Assembly (NCBI GenBank): GCA_964485695.1
Contig: CAZAKZ010000048.1
Coordinates: 1-35,542, forward strand
DNA from: CAZAKZ01 sp964485695
Lineage (GTDB): Bacteria; Planctomycetota; JAFGQW01
Direction: 5' to 3'
DNA length: 35,542 nt
The position numbers and the translations under genes are program-made. Every line of letters starts with the position of its first letter. Position 1 is the stretch's first letter. Of the stretch, positions 1 through 7,713 are shown one piece after another. The notes below the pieces were generated by a model. It was not told the DNA's origin and did no database searches. It saw only the letters and a list, made by a program, of their open reading frames with translations.

Positions 1-2
1 CG

Positions 3-1673
3 GCCCTGCTCCTGCCCGGATGCAGGAGGAGCAAAACCGGCGACCTGGTCCTCGTGCTCCCGTCAATTACCGAGGACTTCTCTAGCGCCAAGGACCGGGA
101 TCCGGACGCCACCACCTCAGCCTGGACTCTGGGGGGCCAGCCCGGCCTTTTCGCCACTTACGGGTACGGCGGTCACGGCGTCGACGGCGCCCTGGATCTC
201 CAGGGGCAGCTTACCCTCACCTCGGGCAACGACCCGAACCGCCCACCCTCGGCCGACGGTGTGGTGGAGTGGAACTACGCGAGTCTCCGGGTGGCGGCCG
301 GCGCCACCCTGACCTTGAAGGGCACGTATCCCATCCGTCTGAATGTGGTCGGGGACTGTACCCTTGAGGGAATCCTGGACGCCTCGGGCCAAAACGGCTT
401 GAACGCGCCGGCGGGCAAGGCCTCGGTGGTGGGGATGATCTCAGGCGGCGCGGGCGGGCCCGGGGGCGGCGCGGGCGGAGCCTCCAATCCTTTCCCCAAC
501 AATCCCATCGGCGCCCTGCCCATGGAACTCCGGGGTTACCCGGGGTATCCCAAGGCGAATCGGTGTGGAGATCTCAACCGTTCCGACAATCGGCTCATCA
601 CCGTCATCGAGTTCAACTGCGGGGGCGGCACCGGCGGCAACCGGGGATTGCCCTCGGGCACGACGCTACGCAGCGGCTGCAGCGGCAACGGCGGCGGCCA
701 CGCCGCGAATGGGGTTCAGACCGACTACCTCTGCTCCAACGTCGGTGCGTTCGGCCGGGAGTTCGGGATCCTCTGGATCGTGCCCTCGGGCACCGGCCAG
801 GTGGAAACACCCACCTCGGGCACGGGCGGCGGGGCCGGAGGGAATGCGGCGATCTCCGTGAGCAACTGGAGTCCGAAGGACGACATCGTGGCCGGGTCGG
901 GCGGCGGCGCCGGGGGTGGGGTGGAGATCGTGTGCGCCGGCACCCTCACGGTGAAGAGCGGCGCCAGCCTTCTGACCAACGGCGGAAACGGCGGCACCGG
1001 CCATTCCACGGTGGTGAGTAGCGTCACGATTCAGGGTGGGTATGGCGCGGGCGGCGCCGGTGGCAGCCTCTGGCTCTCAGGCACCTCGGTGGTGACTGAA
1101 GGCAGTGCCGTAATAAGCGCCGTGGGCGGCCTGGGCAATCCGATCCCGCCGCAGCCCCTCCGGAATGGAAACGGCGGCGACGGCTACGTGATCGTACGGG
1201 ACCTGGGCGGCACGCCCTCGGTGGGCAGCACCAACACCCCGGCACCGGTGTCGGGCCGGGCAACTTACGCGCCGGTCGTGAACGGCACCTCCGCGGCCGT
1301 GTCCCGGTGGTACGACTCAGGCACCTCGAATCCGCAGTGGGCCTTCAATGCCAGCAACCCCCAGACCGGTGCCGTGATCCAGGGCACCCACCTGACCTTT
1401 GCCAATCCGCCCGGCGCGAGTCAGACCGTGACCATCGCCTTCCAGGGGGCGCCCGAGGTGAGCGGCCAGCCCGATCCGGATCCCACGCACTGGCTGCCTG
1501 CGGGCAATACGCAGCAGAATCCGTACGCCGCCTTCGAGACGGACATCTCCAAGCTCCAGGGGCAGAACCTCAGGTTCCTCCGGTTCCGCATCACCTTTGA
1601 CATCGGGGCGCGTCAGAAGGGCCAGCCCGCGCCGAACCAGGTGGTGGTCCGGCGGGTGGAGATTCAGTACTGA
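3..1673 (+). CDS. Glycine-rich lipoprotein, 5' end outside window (tandem copy 1)
   Basis: The open frame enters from the left edge. Its first visible codons read ALLLPGC, a lipobox matching LLNGC in copy 2, so only about 19 codons of the signal peptide should be missing. The mature part is dominated by GG, GGA and GGxGG runs separated by short beta-prone segments such as GYVIVRDLGG. It ends in a less glycine-rich domain of about 150 residues. It is probably an outer-membrane or surface-anchored structural or adhesive protein, but no catalytic motif is visible and function is unknown. An internal GTG at 54 is not the start, because the lipobox lies upstream in the same frame. The stop is 15 bases before the start of copy 2. 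The two proteins are very similar over their full length. Confidence 0.8.
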   Translation, partial: ALLLPGCRRSKTGDLVLVLPSITEDFSSAKDRDPDATTSAWTLGGQPGLFATYGYGGHGVDGALDLQGQLTLTSGNDPNRPPSADGVVEWNYASLRVAAGATLTLKGTYPIRLNVVGDCTLEGILDASGQNGLNAPAGKASVVGMISGGAGGPGGGAGGASNPFPNNPIGALPMELRGYPGYPKANRCGDLNRSDNRLITVIEFNCGGGTGGNRGLPSGTTLRSGCSGNGGGHAANGVQTDYLCSNVGAFGREFGILWIVPSGTGQVETPTSGTGGGAGGNAAISVSNWSPKDDIVAGSGGGAGGGVEIVCAGTLTVKSGASLLTNGGNGGTGHSTVVSSVTIQGGYGAGGAGGSLWLSGTSVVTEGSAVISAVGGLGNPIPPQPLRNGNGGDGYVIVRDLGGTPSVGSTNTPAPVSGRATYAPVVNGTSAAVSRWYDSGTSNPQWAFNASNPQTGAVIQGTHLTFANPPGASQTVTIAFQGAPEVSGQPDPDPTHWLPAGNTQQNPYAAFETDISKLQGQNLRFLRFRITFDIGARQKGQPAPNQVVVRRVEIQY

Positions 1674-1688
1674 TAGGAGTGCAATCCA

Positions 1689-3425
1689 ATGCAACGTTTC
1701 CCCATCCCCAGTTTCCTGGTCATGCTGGCGGCGCTCTTGACGGCCTTACTCCTGAACGGATGCAGGCGGAGCAAGACCGGCGACCTGGTCCTCGTCCTCC
1801 CGTCCATTACCGAGGACTTCACAAGCGCCAATGACCGGGACCCGAACGCCACCACCGCAGCTTGGACCCTGGGGGGCCAGAACGGCCTCTTCGCCACGTA
1901 CGGGTATGGCGGCCACGGCGCCGACGGTGCCCTGGACCTCCAGGGCCAGCTTACCCTCACCTCGGGCAAGGATCCGAACCGCCCGCCTTCGGCCGACGGG
2001 GTGGTGGAATGGAACTACGAGAGCCTCCGGGTGGCGGCCGGCGCCACCCTGACCTTGAAGGGCACGTATCCCATCCGTCTGAACGTGGTCGGCGACTGTA
2101 CCCTCGAGGGAACCCTGAACGCCTCGGGCCAAAACGGCTTGAACGCACCGGCGGGCAAGGCTTCGGTGGTGGGATTGATCCAGGGCGGTGCGGGGGGGCC
2201 CGGGGGGGGCGCGGGCGGGGACGCCAACAGGCACCCCAACAATCCCATCGGCTCCCTGCCCATGGAGCTCAGGGGTGGGGCCGGCTACCCAAAGACGTAC
2301 CAGTGCGGACTTCCAAACGTATCCGAGAACCGGCTTATCACCGTCTTCGAGCCCAACTGCGGAGGCGGCACCGGCGGCAACCGGGGATTGCCCTCGGGCA
2401 CGATTCTGCGCAGCGGCTGCAGCGGCAACGGCGGCGGCCACGCCTCGAACGGGATTCAGACCGACTACCACTGTTCCAATATCGCCGCGTATGGCCGGGA
2501 ATTCGGGATCTTGTGGGTCCTGCCCTCGGGCACCGGCCAGGTGGAAACACCCACCTCGGGTGCGGGCGGCGGGGCCGGAGGAAATGCGGCCATCACCACC
2601 GGTCATAATCCGCCTCCGTGGGACGACATCGTGGCCGGCTCGGGCGGCGGCGCCGGGGGCGGGGTGGAGATCGTGTGCGCCGGCACGTTCACGGTAAAGA
2701 ATGGTGCCAGCATCCTGGCCAACGGAGGAAACGGCGGCGCCGGGTATTCCACGGTGGTGCAGGTGGTTAGCCCCACCACGATCCACGGCGGGTACGGCGC
2801 GGGCGGTGCCGGCGGCAGCCTCTGGCTCTCGGGCACCTCGGTGGTAACCGAGACCGGTGCTGCACTCAGCGCAGCAGGTGGTACGGGCAACCCGAACCCG
2901 CCGAAACCCACCCTGAACGGGAACGGCGGTCGCGGCTATGTGATCGTCCGGGACCTGGGCGGCACGCCTTCGGTGGGCAGCACCAACACCCCGGCCTCGG
3001 TGCCCGGCCGGGCCATGTACGCGCCGGCCGCGAACGGCGCCTCCACGGCCGTGTCCCGGTGGTACGACTCCAACACCTCGAATCCGCAGTGGGCCTTCAA
3101 CGCCAGTAACCCCCAGACCGGCGCCGTGATCCAGGGCACCCACCTGACCTACGCCAACCCGCCGGGCGCAAGTCAGACCGTGACCATTGCTTTCCAGGGG
3201 GCGCCCGAGGTGAGCGGCCAGCCCGATCCGGATCCCACCCACTGGCTGCCCGCGGGCAACACGCAGCAGAATCCGTACGCCGCCTTCGAGACGGATATCA
3301 CCAAGCTCCGGGGGCAGAACCTGCGGTTCCTCCGGTTCCGCATCACCTTTAATATCGGGCCCCGTCAGAAGGGGCAGCCCGCGCCGAACCAGGTGGTGGT
3401 CCAGCAGGTGGTGATTCTGCACTGA
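1689..3425 (+). CDS. Glycine-rich lipoprotein (tandem copy 2)
   Basis: The protein has 578 residues. It starts with a lipoprotein signal peptide: two charged or polar turns, a hydrophobic stretch, then LLNGC with the lipidated Cys at residue 25. The mature chain repeats the architecture of copy 1: a conserved opening (SITEDF), a long glycine-rich middle with many GGxGG units and several Cys residues, and a conserved C-terminal domain of about 150 residues. An AGGAG site lies 9 nt before the ATG and only 15 nt separate the two copies, so co-transcription is likely. Copies differ mainly by short substitutions and small indels in the glycine-rich middle. No enzyme motif is seen. The role is unknown; a cell-surface matrix or adhesin role is only a guess. 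Confidence 0.85.
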   Translation: MQRFPIPSFLVMLAALLTALLLNGCRRSKTGDLVLVLPSITEDFTSANDRDPNATTAAWTLGGQNGLFATYGYGGHGADGALDLQGQLTLTSGKDPNRPPSADGVVEWNYESLRVAAGATLTLKGTYPIRLNVVGDCTLEGTLNASGQNGLNAPAGKASVVGLIQGGAGGPGGGAGGDANRHPNNPIGSLPMELRGGAGYPKTYQCGLPNVSENRLITVFEPNCGGGTGGNRGLPSGTILRSGCSGNGGGHASNGIQTDYHCSNIAAYGREFGILWVLPSGTGQVETPTSGAGGGAGGNAAITTGHNPPPWDDIVAGSGGGAGGGVEIVCAGTFTVKNGASILANGGNGGAGYSTVVQVVSPTTIHGGYGAGGAGGSLWLSGTSVVTETGAALSAAGGTGNPNPPKPTLNGNGGRGYVIVRDLGGTPSVGSTNTPASVPGRAMYAPAANGASTAVSRWYDSNTSNPQWAFNASNPQTGAVIQGTHLTYANPPGASQTVTIAFQGAPEVSGQPDPDPTHWLPAGNTQQNPYAAFETDITKLRGQNLRFLRFRITFNIGPRQKGQPAPNQVVVQQVVILH

Positions 3426-3443
3426 GGGATTGGATTCTCGGGA

Positions 3444-4580
3444 TCACCTCGCGGCTGGCAGCGGCGGCGTGAAGGCCGTATCCAGGCTCTTCAGGAAGGC
3501 GCACCACGTCTTCCACTTCCGGCCGAGGCGTGGAAACCGGGCGGCCATGACCCGGGCCCAGTGCGGATAGGTCATGGCGGTCTCGGAGAAGACATTGAAG
3601 TCGTTCTCCAGATCGGCCAGGGCGTAGGGCCTGAAGAACCCCTTTTGGTATAGGTCCACGGTGCCCACGCCGGTACGGCCCATGTAGATGGCCCACCGGC
3701 CGCCATGGCCGTACACGGGGTCGGCATCGTGGATCGCCTGCCAGGCGGCGTCGGGAAAAGGGGCCGACTTCATCAGCAGCGAGCTGAACTCGTGGTGAAA
3801 GGCGCGTGTGAAGTCCAGGTTCGGTTGGCCGCCGGCCGCGAGGTAGAGGACCTTGTCCCGGTACGTGCCGCCGTAGCTCGTGCCGCGCACTCTGAGTTTT
3901 TTCATGACCACGATCTTCTCCAGTCGCGGCCGGACCATGCGCGCCGGGTAGGCGGCCAGGGCCAGGAGCAACCGGCGGTCGGCTACCCGGACGGCCTCGG
4001 CCGGGAGCGGCGTGGCCGAAGCCATGATCTCGGGGAGCCGGGCCCACCTCTTGTTCGCGGCAGGCGTCTCCACCTCCACGCCGTAGGCCTGGGATAGAGC
4101 GGCGCGGAAATCCAATGACTTCTCTTTCGGGCTCGCGACCAGGGTGCGCGCTGCTGCCTTTCGAGTGGTCGAATCGGTGCTGCCGAGGCGTTCCACAAGC
4201 GCTGCATCCTCGAGGTCCGGATCGGCGAACCAGGGATTTTTCCCGGACGGCTCCACGGCCATGGCAGCCAGGGCATCGGCCGCAATTTCCCCCAGGGCCG
4301 CCTCCAGCTGACGCAGGCCGCGGTACTTCAGGGCCAGGGCCGCACAGGTGCGCTCGACGAGACCCCGGGCTCCGAAGGGATCGAGGACGAATCCACGGAG
4401 CCGGGCGATGCCGGCCTCGCCCCTGCCTTTGAGCTGCTTGCGGAACCAGGCAGCACGATCCAGGTTGTCCATCTGCCGGTCGTCCAGCACCTGTCGCCAG
4501 TCCTGGTAGGCACGGGACTGGGCCCCGGCAGGGACGGCTAGCGCGATGAGGAGAAGGAGCGCCAGGGGACATCGTGTCAT
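3444..4580 (-). CDS. Secreted protein with HEAT-like helices and degenerate zincin-like region
   Basis: The protein has 378 residues and a clear signal peptide ending near AGAQ (about residue 20). Residues 30-170 are alanine- and leucine-rich paired helices resembling HEAT repeats (for example STTRKAAARTLV). The C-terminal half holds FTRAFHHEFSSLLM followed about 50-60 residues later by NVFSETAM. This resembles the HExxH...E arrangement of zinc metallopeptidases found in secreted planctomycete and Bacteroidetes proteins. Here the second metal-binding His of HExxH is Ser (HEFSS), so catalytic activity is doubtful unless another residue supplies the ligand. The gene converges on the glycine-rich lipoproteins with an 18-bp gap. 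Family assignment is inference; the signal peptide and motif are seen directly. Confidence 0.72.
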   Translation of the reverse strand: MTRCPLALLLLIALAVPAGAQSRAYQDWRQVLDDRQMDNLDRAAWFRKQLKGRGEAGIARLRGFVLDPFGARGLVERTCAALALKYRGLRQLEAALGEIAADALAAMAVEPSGKNPWFADPDLEDAALVERLGSTDSTTRKAAARTLVASPKEKSLDFRAALSQAYGVEVETPAANKRWARLPEIMASATPLPAEAVRVADRRLLLALAAYPARMVRPRLEKIVVMKKLRVRGTSYGGTYRDKVLYLAAGGQPNLDFTRAFHHEFSSLLMKSAPFPDAAWQAIHDADPVYGHGGRWAIYMGRTGVGTVDLYQKGFFRPYALADLENDFNVFSETAMTYPHWARVMAARFPRLGRKWKTWCAFLKSLDTAFTPPLPAAR

Positions 4581-4732
4581 TCGATCATCCGGGATTCGAA
4601 GAGGTAATCGTTTCCTCGTAGTATGACCGATGGTTCCGGTCCCGGCAACGCGGCAGTGTCCGCCATTGATTTCACGCAGGATTTATGGCCAGAATCGGGC
4701 CGTACCTTACTCGTGGAGCACCCCACGAATCT

Positions 4733-4912
4733 GAAATGGCCCGTTTCTGGCCAGGAAACAGTCGTGGGGTTGTTGGGGCAGTAGTAGCAATTGTAGTCCA
4801 CCACGGTCTCGGTGATCTGGTTTCGCGGTGGGGTGCCTGTGTTCCAGAACCAGTACTCGTTGAGAATGCCGGTGCCGAGGTTGACGATGATGTTGTCCTT
4901 GATGGAGTTGGA
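4733..4912 (-). pseudogene. Beta-helix protein fragment on the opposite strand to its expected C-terminus
   Basis: Read on the minus strand, this stretch encodes SNSIKDNIIVNLGTG, then VVDYNCYYCPNNP and WPETGHF. These are typical of the penultimate turns of right-handed parallel beta-helix surface proteins, where DYNCYYC directly precedes an xxWQTW-type segment. Codon third positions are strongly GC-biased from about 4912 down to about 4770, as in real genes here. The expected continuation (HIKTWVNTPANN, SPCIDAG) is on the plus strand from 4911. The minus frame runs on to 4577, overlapping the start of the 3444-4580 gene, but below about 4730 the sequence no longer looks like a beta-helix. It is best read as an inverted fragment of the neighbouring gene or as an assembly chimera. 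Confidence 0.5.
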
Positions 4913-5570
4913 CCTGGCCCACATCAAGACCTGGGTGAACACCCCGGCCAACAACATCATCCGCCCGGGCGGCGCCGCCACCTATGACGCCAACAGCTTC
5001 GAGGCCGACCCTATGCTCGTGAGCATGGTGCGACCCTACGACATCCACCTGAAGGCGGGGTCCCCGTGCATCGACGCCGGCACCAACAAGTACCCCGAAG
5101 CGTACCAGAGCATCAATCAGAACCTGACGGTGACCCTCGACTTCGAGGGGGACACCCGCGGCTCCAAGGTGGATGTCGGCGCCGACGAGATCGCCGTCCG
5201 CATCGTGGGTTCGGGCAGCGGCGCCCCGGGCACCTCCATCATGCTGTCGCTCCTCGCCGCCGCGGACGCGGGCCTCACTTACCAGGTCGGCTCTTCTCTG
5301 GGCGGAGGGCCGATTCCCATCGGCAACCGCCTGCTCGGCCTCAGCCTGGACGCCATCCTGGACGCGTCGGTGAACGGCTACCTGCCCATGATCTTCCAGA
5401 ACTACACGGGCGTTCTCGACGCGAGCGGCAAGGGCACGGCGAGGATCAACATCCCGAACCTGCCCGGCCTGAAGGGTGTCCGGCTCCACACCGCCTTCCT
5501 GACCCTCAAGCTCGGAGCGCCCCTGGGCATCGAGTCCATCAGCAACACGTTCGTCTTCACCGTTCAGTAG
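4812..5570 (+). CDS. C-terminal part of a beta-helix surface protein with a shared C-terminal domain
   Basis: The convincing coding region begins near 4911 (DLAHIKTW); the ATG at 4812 lies in sequence that codes on the other strand, so the predicted start is probably artificial. Residues equivalent to HLKAGSPCIDAGTN and VDVGADE are the hallmark end of right-handed beta-helix proteins (choice-of-anchor Q type). They are followed by a domain of about 120 residues opening GSGSGAPGT and containing YQVGSSLGGGPIPIG, LGLSLD, YTGVLDASGKG and IPNLPGLKG. The same domain closes the protein at 12951-13916. There is no signal peptide and most of the helix is absent, so this is a truncated gene or the 3' part of a rearranged one. 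Export would require the missing N-terminus. An intrinsic terminator follows 20 bp after the stop. Confidence 0.65.
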   Translation: MIWFRGGVPVFQNQYSLRMPVPRLTMMLSLMELDLAHIKTWVNTPANNIIRPGGAATYDANSFEADPMLVSMVRPYDIHLKAGSPCIDAGTNKYPEAYQSINQNLTVTLDFEGDTRGSKVDVGADEIAVRIVGSGSGAPGTSIMLSLLAAADAGLTYQVGSSLGGGPIPIGNRLLGLSLDAILDASVNGYLPMIFQNYTGVLDASGKGTARINIPNLPGLKGVRLHTAFLTLKLGAPLGIESISNTFVFTVQ

Positions 5571-5590
5571 GTGAATCGCCCCCTGAATCG

Positions 5591-5623
5591 AATCCCCGCC
5601 GATCTACGGCGGGGATTTTTTTT
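5591..5623 (+). terminator. Intrinsic terminator after the beta-helix gene
   Basis: The arms 5591-5601 and 5607-5617 are fully complementary (core CCCCGCCG / CGGCGGGG) around the loop ATCTA. They are followed by eight T residues at 5616-5623 on the plus strand. It lies 20 bp past the stop at 5570. The opposite strand lacks a T run after the hairpin, so it serves mainly plus-strand transcripts. Confidence 0.9.
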
Positions 5624-5635
5624 GCCGTTCTCCGA

Positions 5636-6514
5636 TCACTGCGCCTTTCCGAGAACGTGCCGGAGGGCTTCCTCGAGGCGGGGGTAGGCGAAGGGGTAGC
5701 CGGCCGCCTCGAGCTTCGCCGGCACCACCCGGCTTCCGGAGAGGAGGAGGGGGTCGGCCATGTCGCCCAGGAGGCATCTCGCCGCGAAAGAGGGCAGCGG
5801 CACCCATGCGGGGCGACAGAGCACCCGGCCCAGGGTGCGGGCAAAGGTCCGCTGGGGCACCGGACCGGGAGCGACCGCGTTCACCGGTCCGGAGAGGGCG
5901 TCGTGGTCGAGGGCGAAGCGGACTGCGGCCGTCCAGTCGTCGATGCAGATCCAGCTCACAAACTGCCGCCCGGTGCCCACGGGACCGCCGAGGCCCAGCT
6001 TGAAGGGGAGGAGCATCTTTCCGAGCGCACCCCCCTCGGGAGTCAGGACCATTCCGGTGCGGAGATGTACCACGCGGATACCCGCGGCCCCGGCCGCTCC
6101 GGTGGCCGCCTCCCAGGACCGGCACAGGTCGGGAAAGAATCCCCTGCCGCCGGCACTCTCCTCGGTGAGGACCTCGTCCCCGCGGTCCCCGTAGTAGCCG
6201 ATGGCCGAGGCGCTCACCAGGATCCGGGGCGGCCGGGCAAGGCCGGCCAGGGCCTCGGACAGAAGGCGTGTGCCCTTGACGCGGCTCTCCACGATGCGGA
6301 CCTTCTGTTTTTCAGACCACCGGCGCGCGGCGATGTTCTCGGCGGCCAGGTGTACGACGGCGTCGAGATCCTCGAGGTCCGCGGGCCTCCATGCCGCCGT
6401 TCCGGCCCGCGCGGTCGCCCGTGACAGGCGCACCACCTCGTGGCCAGCCGGACCGAGCGTACGAATCAGGGCCGTGCCCAGGAGGCCGGTGGACCCGGTG
6501 ACACCGACGATCAC
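5636..6514 (-). CDS. TIGR01777 family SDR epimerase (YfcH-like)
   Basis: The 292-residue protein opens with the Rossmann nucleotide-binding motif GSTGLLG at residues 7-13. It continues with HLAAENI, SASAIGYYGDRG, and the characteristic IDDW and NAVAP segments of the YfcH/TIGR01777 group of extended short-chain dehydrogenase/epimerases. The C-terminal 45 residues (LLLSGSRVVPAKLEAAGYPF) match the DUF1731 tail of this family. Members bind NAD(P) and are thought to be nucleotide-sugar epimerase relatives, but the substrate is unknown. The start is GTG with GGGAG 7 nt upstream. It follows the DUF2330 gene by 3 bp, so the two are probably translated from one transcript. Confidence 0.9.
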   Translation of the reverse strand: MIVGVTGSTGLLGTALIRTLGPAGHEVVRLSRATARAGTAAWRPADLEDLDAVVHLAAENIAARRWSEKQKVRIVESRVKGTRLLSEALAGLARPPRILVSASAIGYYGDRGDEVLTEESAGGRGFFPDLCRSWEAATGAAGAAGIRVVHLRTGMVLTPEGGALGKMLLPFKLGLGGPVGTGRQFVSWICIDDWTAAVRFALDHDALSGPVNAVAPGPVPQRTFARTLGRVLCRPAWVPLPSFAARCLLGDMADPLLLSGSRVVPAKLEAAGYPFAYPRLEEALRHVLGKAQ

Positions 6515-6517
6515 CCG

Positions 6518-7618
6518 TCACTCCCGGCGCCACGCGGCCTCGGCTACTCCGCCCTCCCGGGCGTCATAAGGCACGAAGTCGGGGTCCGTGTAATAGGGGA
6601 AGAGCCACAGGTCGTCGGACCAGTCCCGGACGTCCCGCGGCTTCAGGTTCCATGCCTGGAGGTTGGTGAGGTAGTAGCGCTGCCCGGGGTGGAGCTTCTG
6701 GAAGAGACTCGCCACCGTGGGGATCTTTCGGGCCAGGGGCCGCAGGTAGGGATCCTCCGAGGGAGCGGACCAGTTCTTGCCCGCGTTGGCCTCGCAGTCC
6801 CGGGAGTCCCAGTCCCGGAACCGGAGGCGGAAGCCGCGATTCACGAAGCCGTACCGATTCAGGTTGTTGTTGAGCCAGGCCTTGTAGAAGACGTAGAGGT
6901 TCACGTGAAAGGGCGCGGTCTGGAGTCCGGTCATCTTCATGGGGAAGAACATCCCGTCCCGACCGCCGGTCTTGAAGGTGAACCGGAGCGGATGCAGGTC
7001 CACGGCCTTGCCCTTTTCCAGCGCCGCGCCGCTCACCTTCATGCAGGCGAACACGTAGCCCTTTTTCCGGTAGAAATCGATGACCTCCTCGCCGTCGGGC
7101 AGGGTCTGAAATCCCTCGGACTCCAGCCATTCGTTCAGTGCCCCCCGCTTCCTCTCGCGCACCACGGCCACGTCGTAGGAACCGACCACCTTGCGCGAGA
7201 TCACCTCCACCTCCTTGCCCTCAGCGGCTTTCGTGGCTCCGTCGAATTTCCCTTTCTTGCCGAGGCGGGCCCGGACGGTGCGGGTCTCCACGTAGGCGAA
7301 GAGCTCCCGGAAGAGCCTGGCGTCCTCGCGGGCCACCTCGGGTGTTTCGGGAAAGGGCACCACCCAGCCGAAGGTCTTGGCTTCGCCCTCCACCGTGATC
7401 TTCAGGATCAGCTCCTCCACGGCTTCGCCTTTGCGCTTCGAGCCGTGGAAGATGAGGATGGCCTCCTGGGACGATTCCTCCAGCGATCCCTTGTAGTCGC
7501 GCGGAGGCATGAGCTTGCCGTCGGCCAGGGCCGTGGGCGTGAGACTCGGGGCGGCGAGGATGCAGACCAGGGCCGAGGCGTAGAGAACGTACTGGAAAGT
7601 GGATCGGGGCTCGTTCAT
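6518..7618 (-). CDS. DUF2330 family exported protein
   Basis: The protein has 366 residues with an N-terminal hydrophobic segment (YVLYASALVCILAAP) and an Ala-rich cleavage region near residue 33. It then shows the DUF2330 pattern: an early EAILIFHG strand, KTFGWVVPFPETPEV, and a long mixed alpha/beta body ending in YYLTNLQAWNLKP. DUF2330 proteins are usually exported or membrane-associated; their function is unknown. GGAG is placed 8 nt before the ATG. It lies downstream of gcvP on the same strand (95-bp gap containing a tandem 12-mer) and 3 bp upstream of the epimerase, so it probably heads a two-gene unit. Confidence 0.8.
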   Translation of the reverse strand: MNEPRSTFQYVLYASALVCILAAPSLTPTALADGKLMPPRDYKGSLEESSQEAILIFHGSKRKGEAVEELILKITVEGEAKTFGWVVPFPETPEVAREDARLFRELFAYVETRTVRARLGKKGKFDGATKAAEGKEVEVISRKVVGSYDVAVVRERKRGALNEWLESEGFQTLPDGEEVIDFYRKKGYVFACMKVSGAALEKGKAVDLHPLRFTFKTGGRDGMFFPMKMTGLQTAPFHVNLYVFYKAWLNNNLNRYGFVNRGFRLRFRDWDSRDCEANAGKNWSAPSEDPYLRPLARKIPTVASLFQKLHPGQRYYLTNLQAWNLKPRDVRDWSDDLWLFPYYTDPDFVPYDAREGGVAEAAWRRE

Positions 7619-7632
7619 GGTATCAGCTCCGG

Positions 7633-7662
7633 AAATGGGGGGCCTGTTCTAAATGGGGGGCC
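7633..7662. repeat. Tandem 12-bp direct repeat upstream of the DUF2330 gene
   Basis: AAATGGGGGGCC occurs at 7633-7644 and again at 7651-7662, an 18-bp period. It lies in the 95-bp gap between the gcvP stop and the DUF2330 start, ending 14 bp from the start codon. It could be a tandem operator or a replication slip; there is no independent evidence for either. Confidence 0.6.
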
Positions 7663-7713
7663 ATTCTACCACACCGCAACGCCCCCGGGACGCATCATGA
7701 AAAGGCCGAGATG

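Noticed and set aside
1746..3422. A 558-residue open frame antisense to the second glycine-rich lipoprotein
   Set aside because: It mirrors the coding strand's GC-rich third positions, lacks any recognisable domain, and the plus-strand protein has a lipobox and a clear homologue next door.
4577..4732. Lower part of the minus-strand frame as an independent gene upstream of 3444-4580
   Set aside because: Codon bias fades below about 4770, the sequence lacks beta-helix features, and the 5' end falls in sequence that codes on the other strand.
4623..4784. Plus-strand 53-codon frame beginning MTDGSGPGN
   Set aside because: It is short, has no ribosome site or recognisable motif, and runs into the inverted beta-helix segment before stopping.
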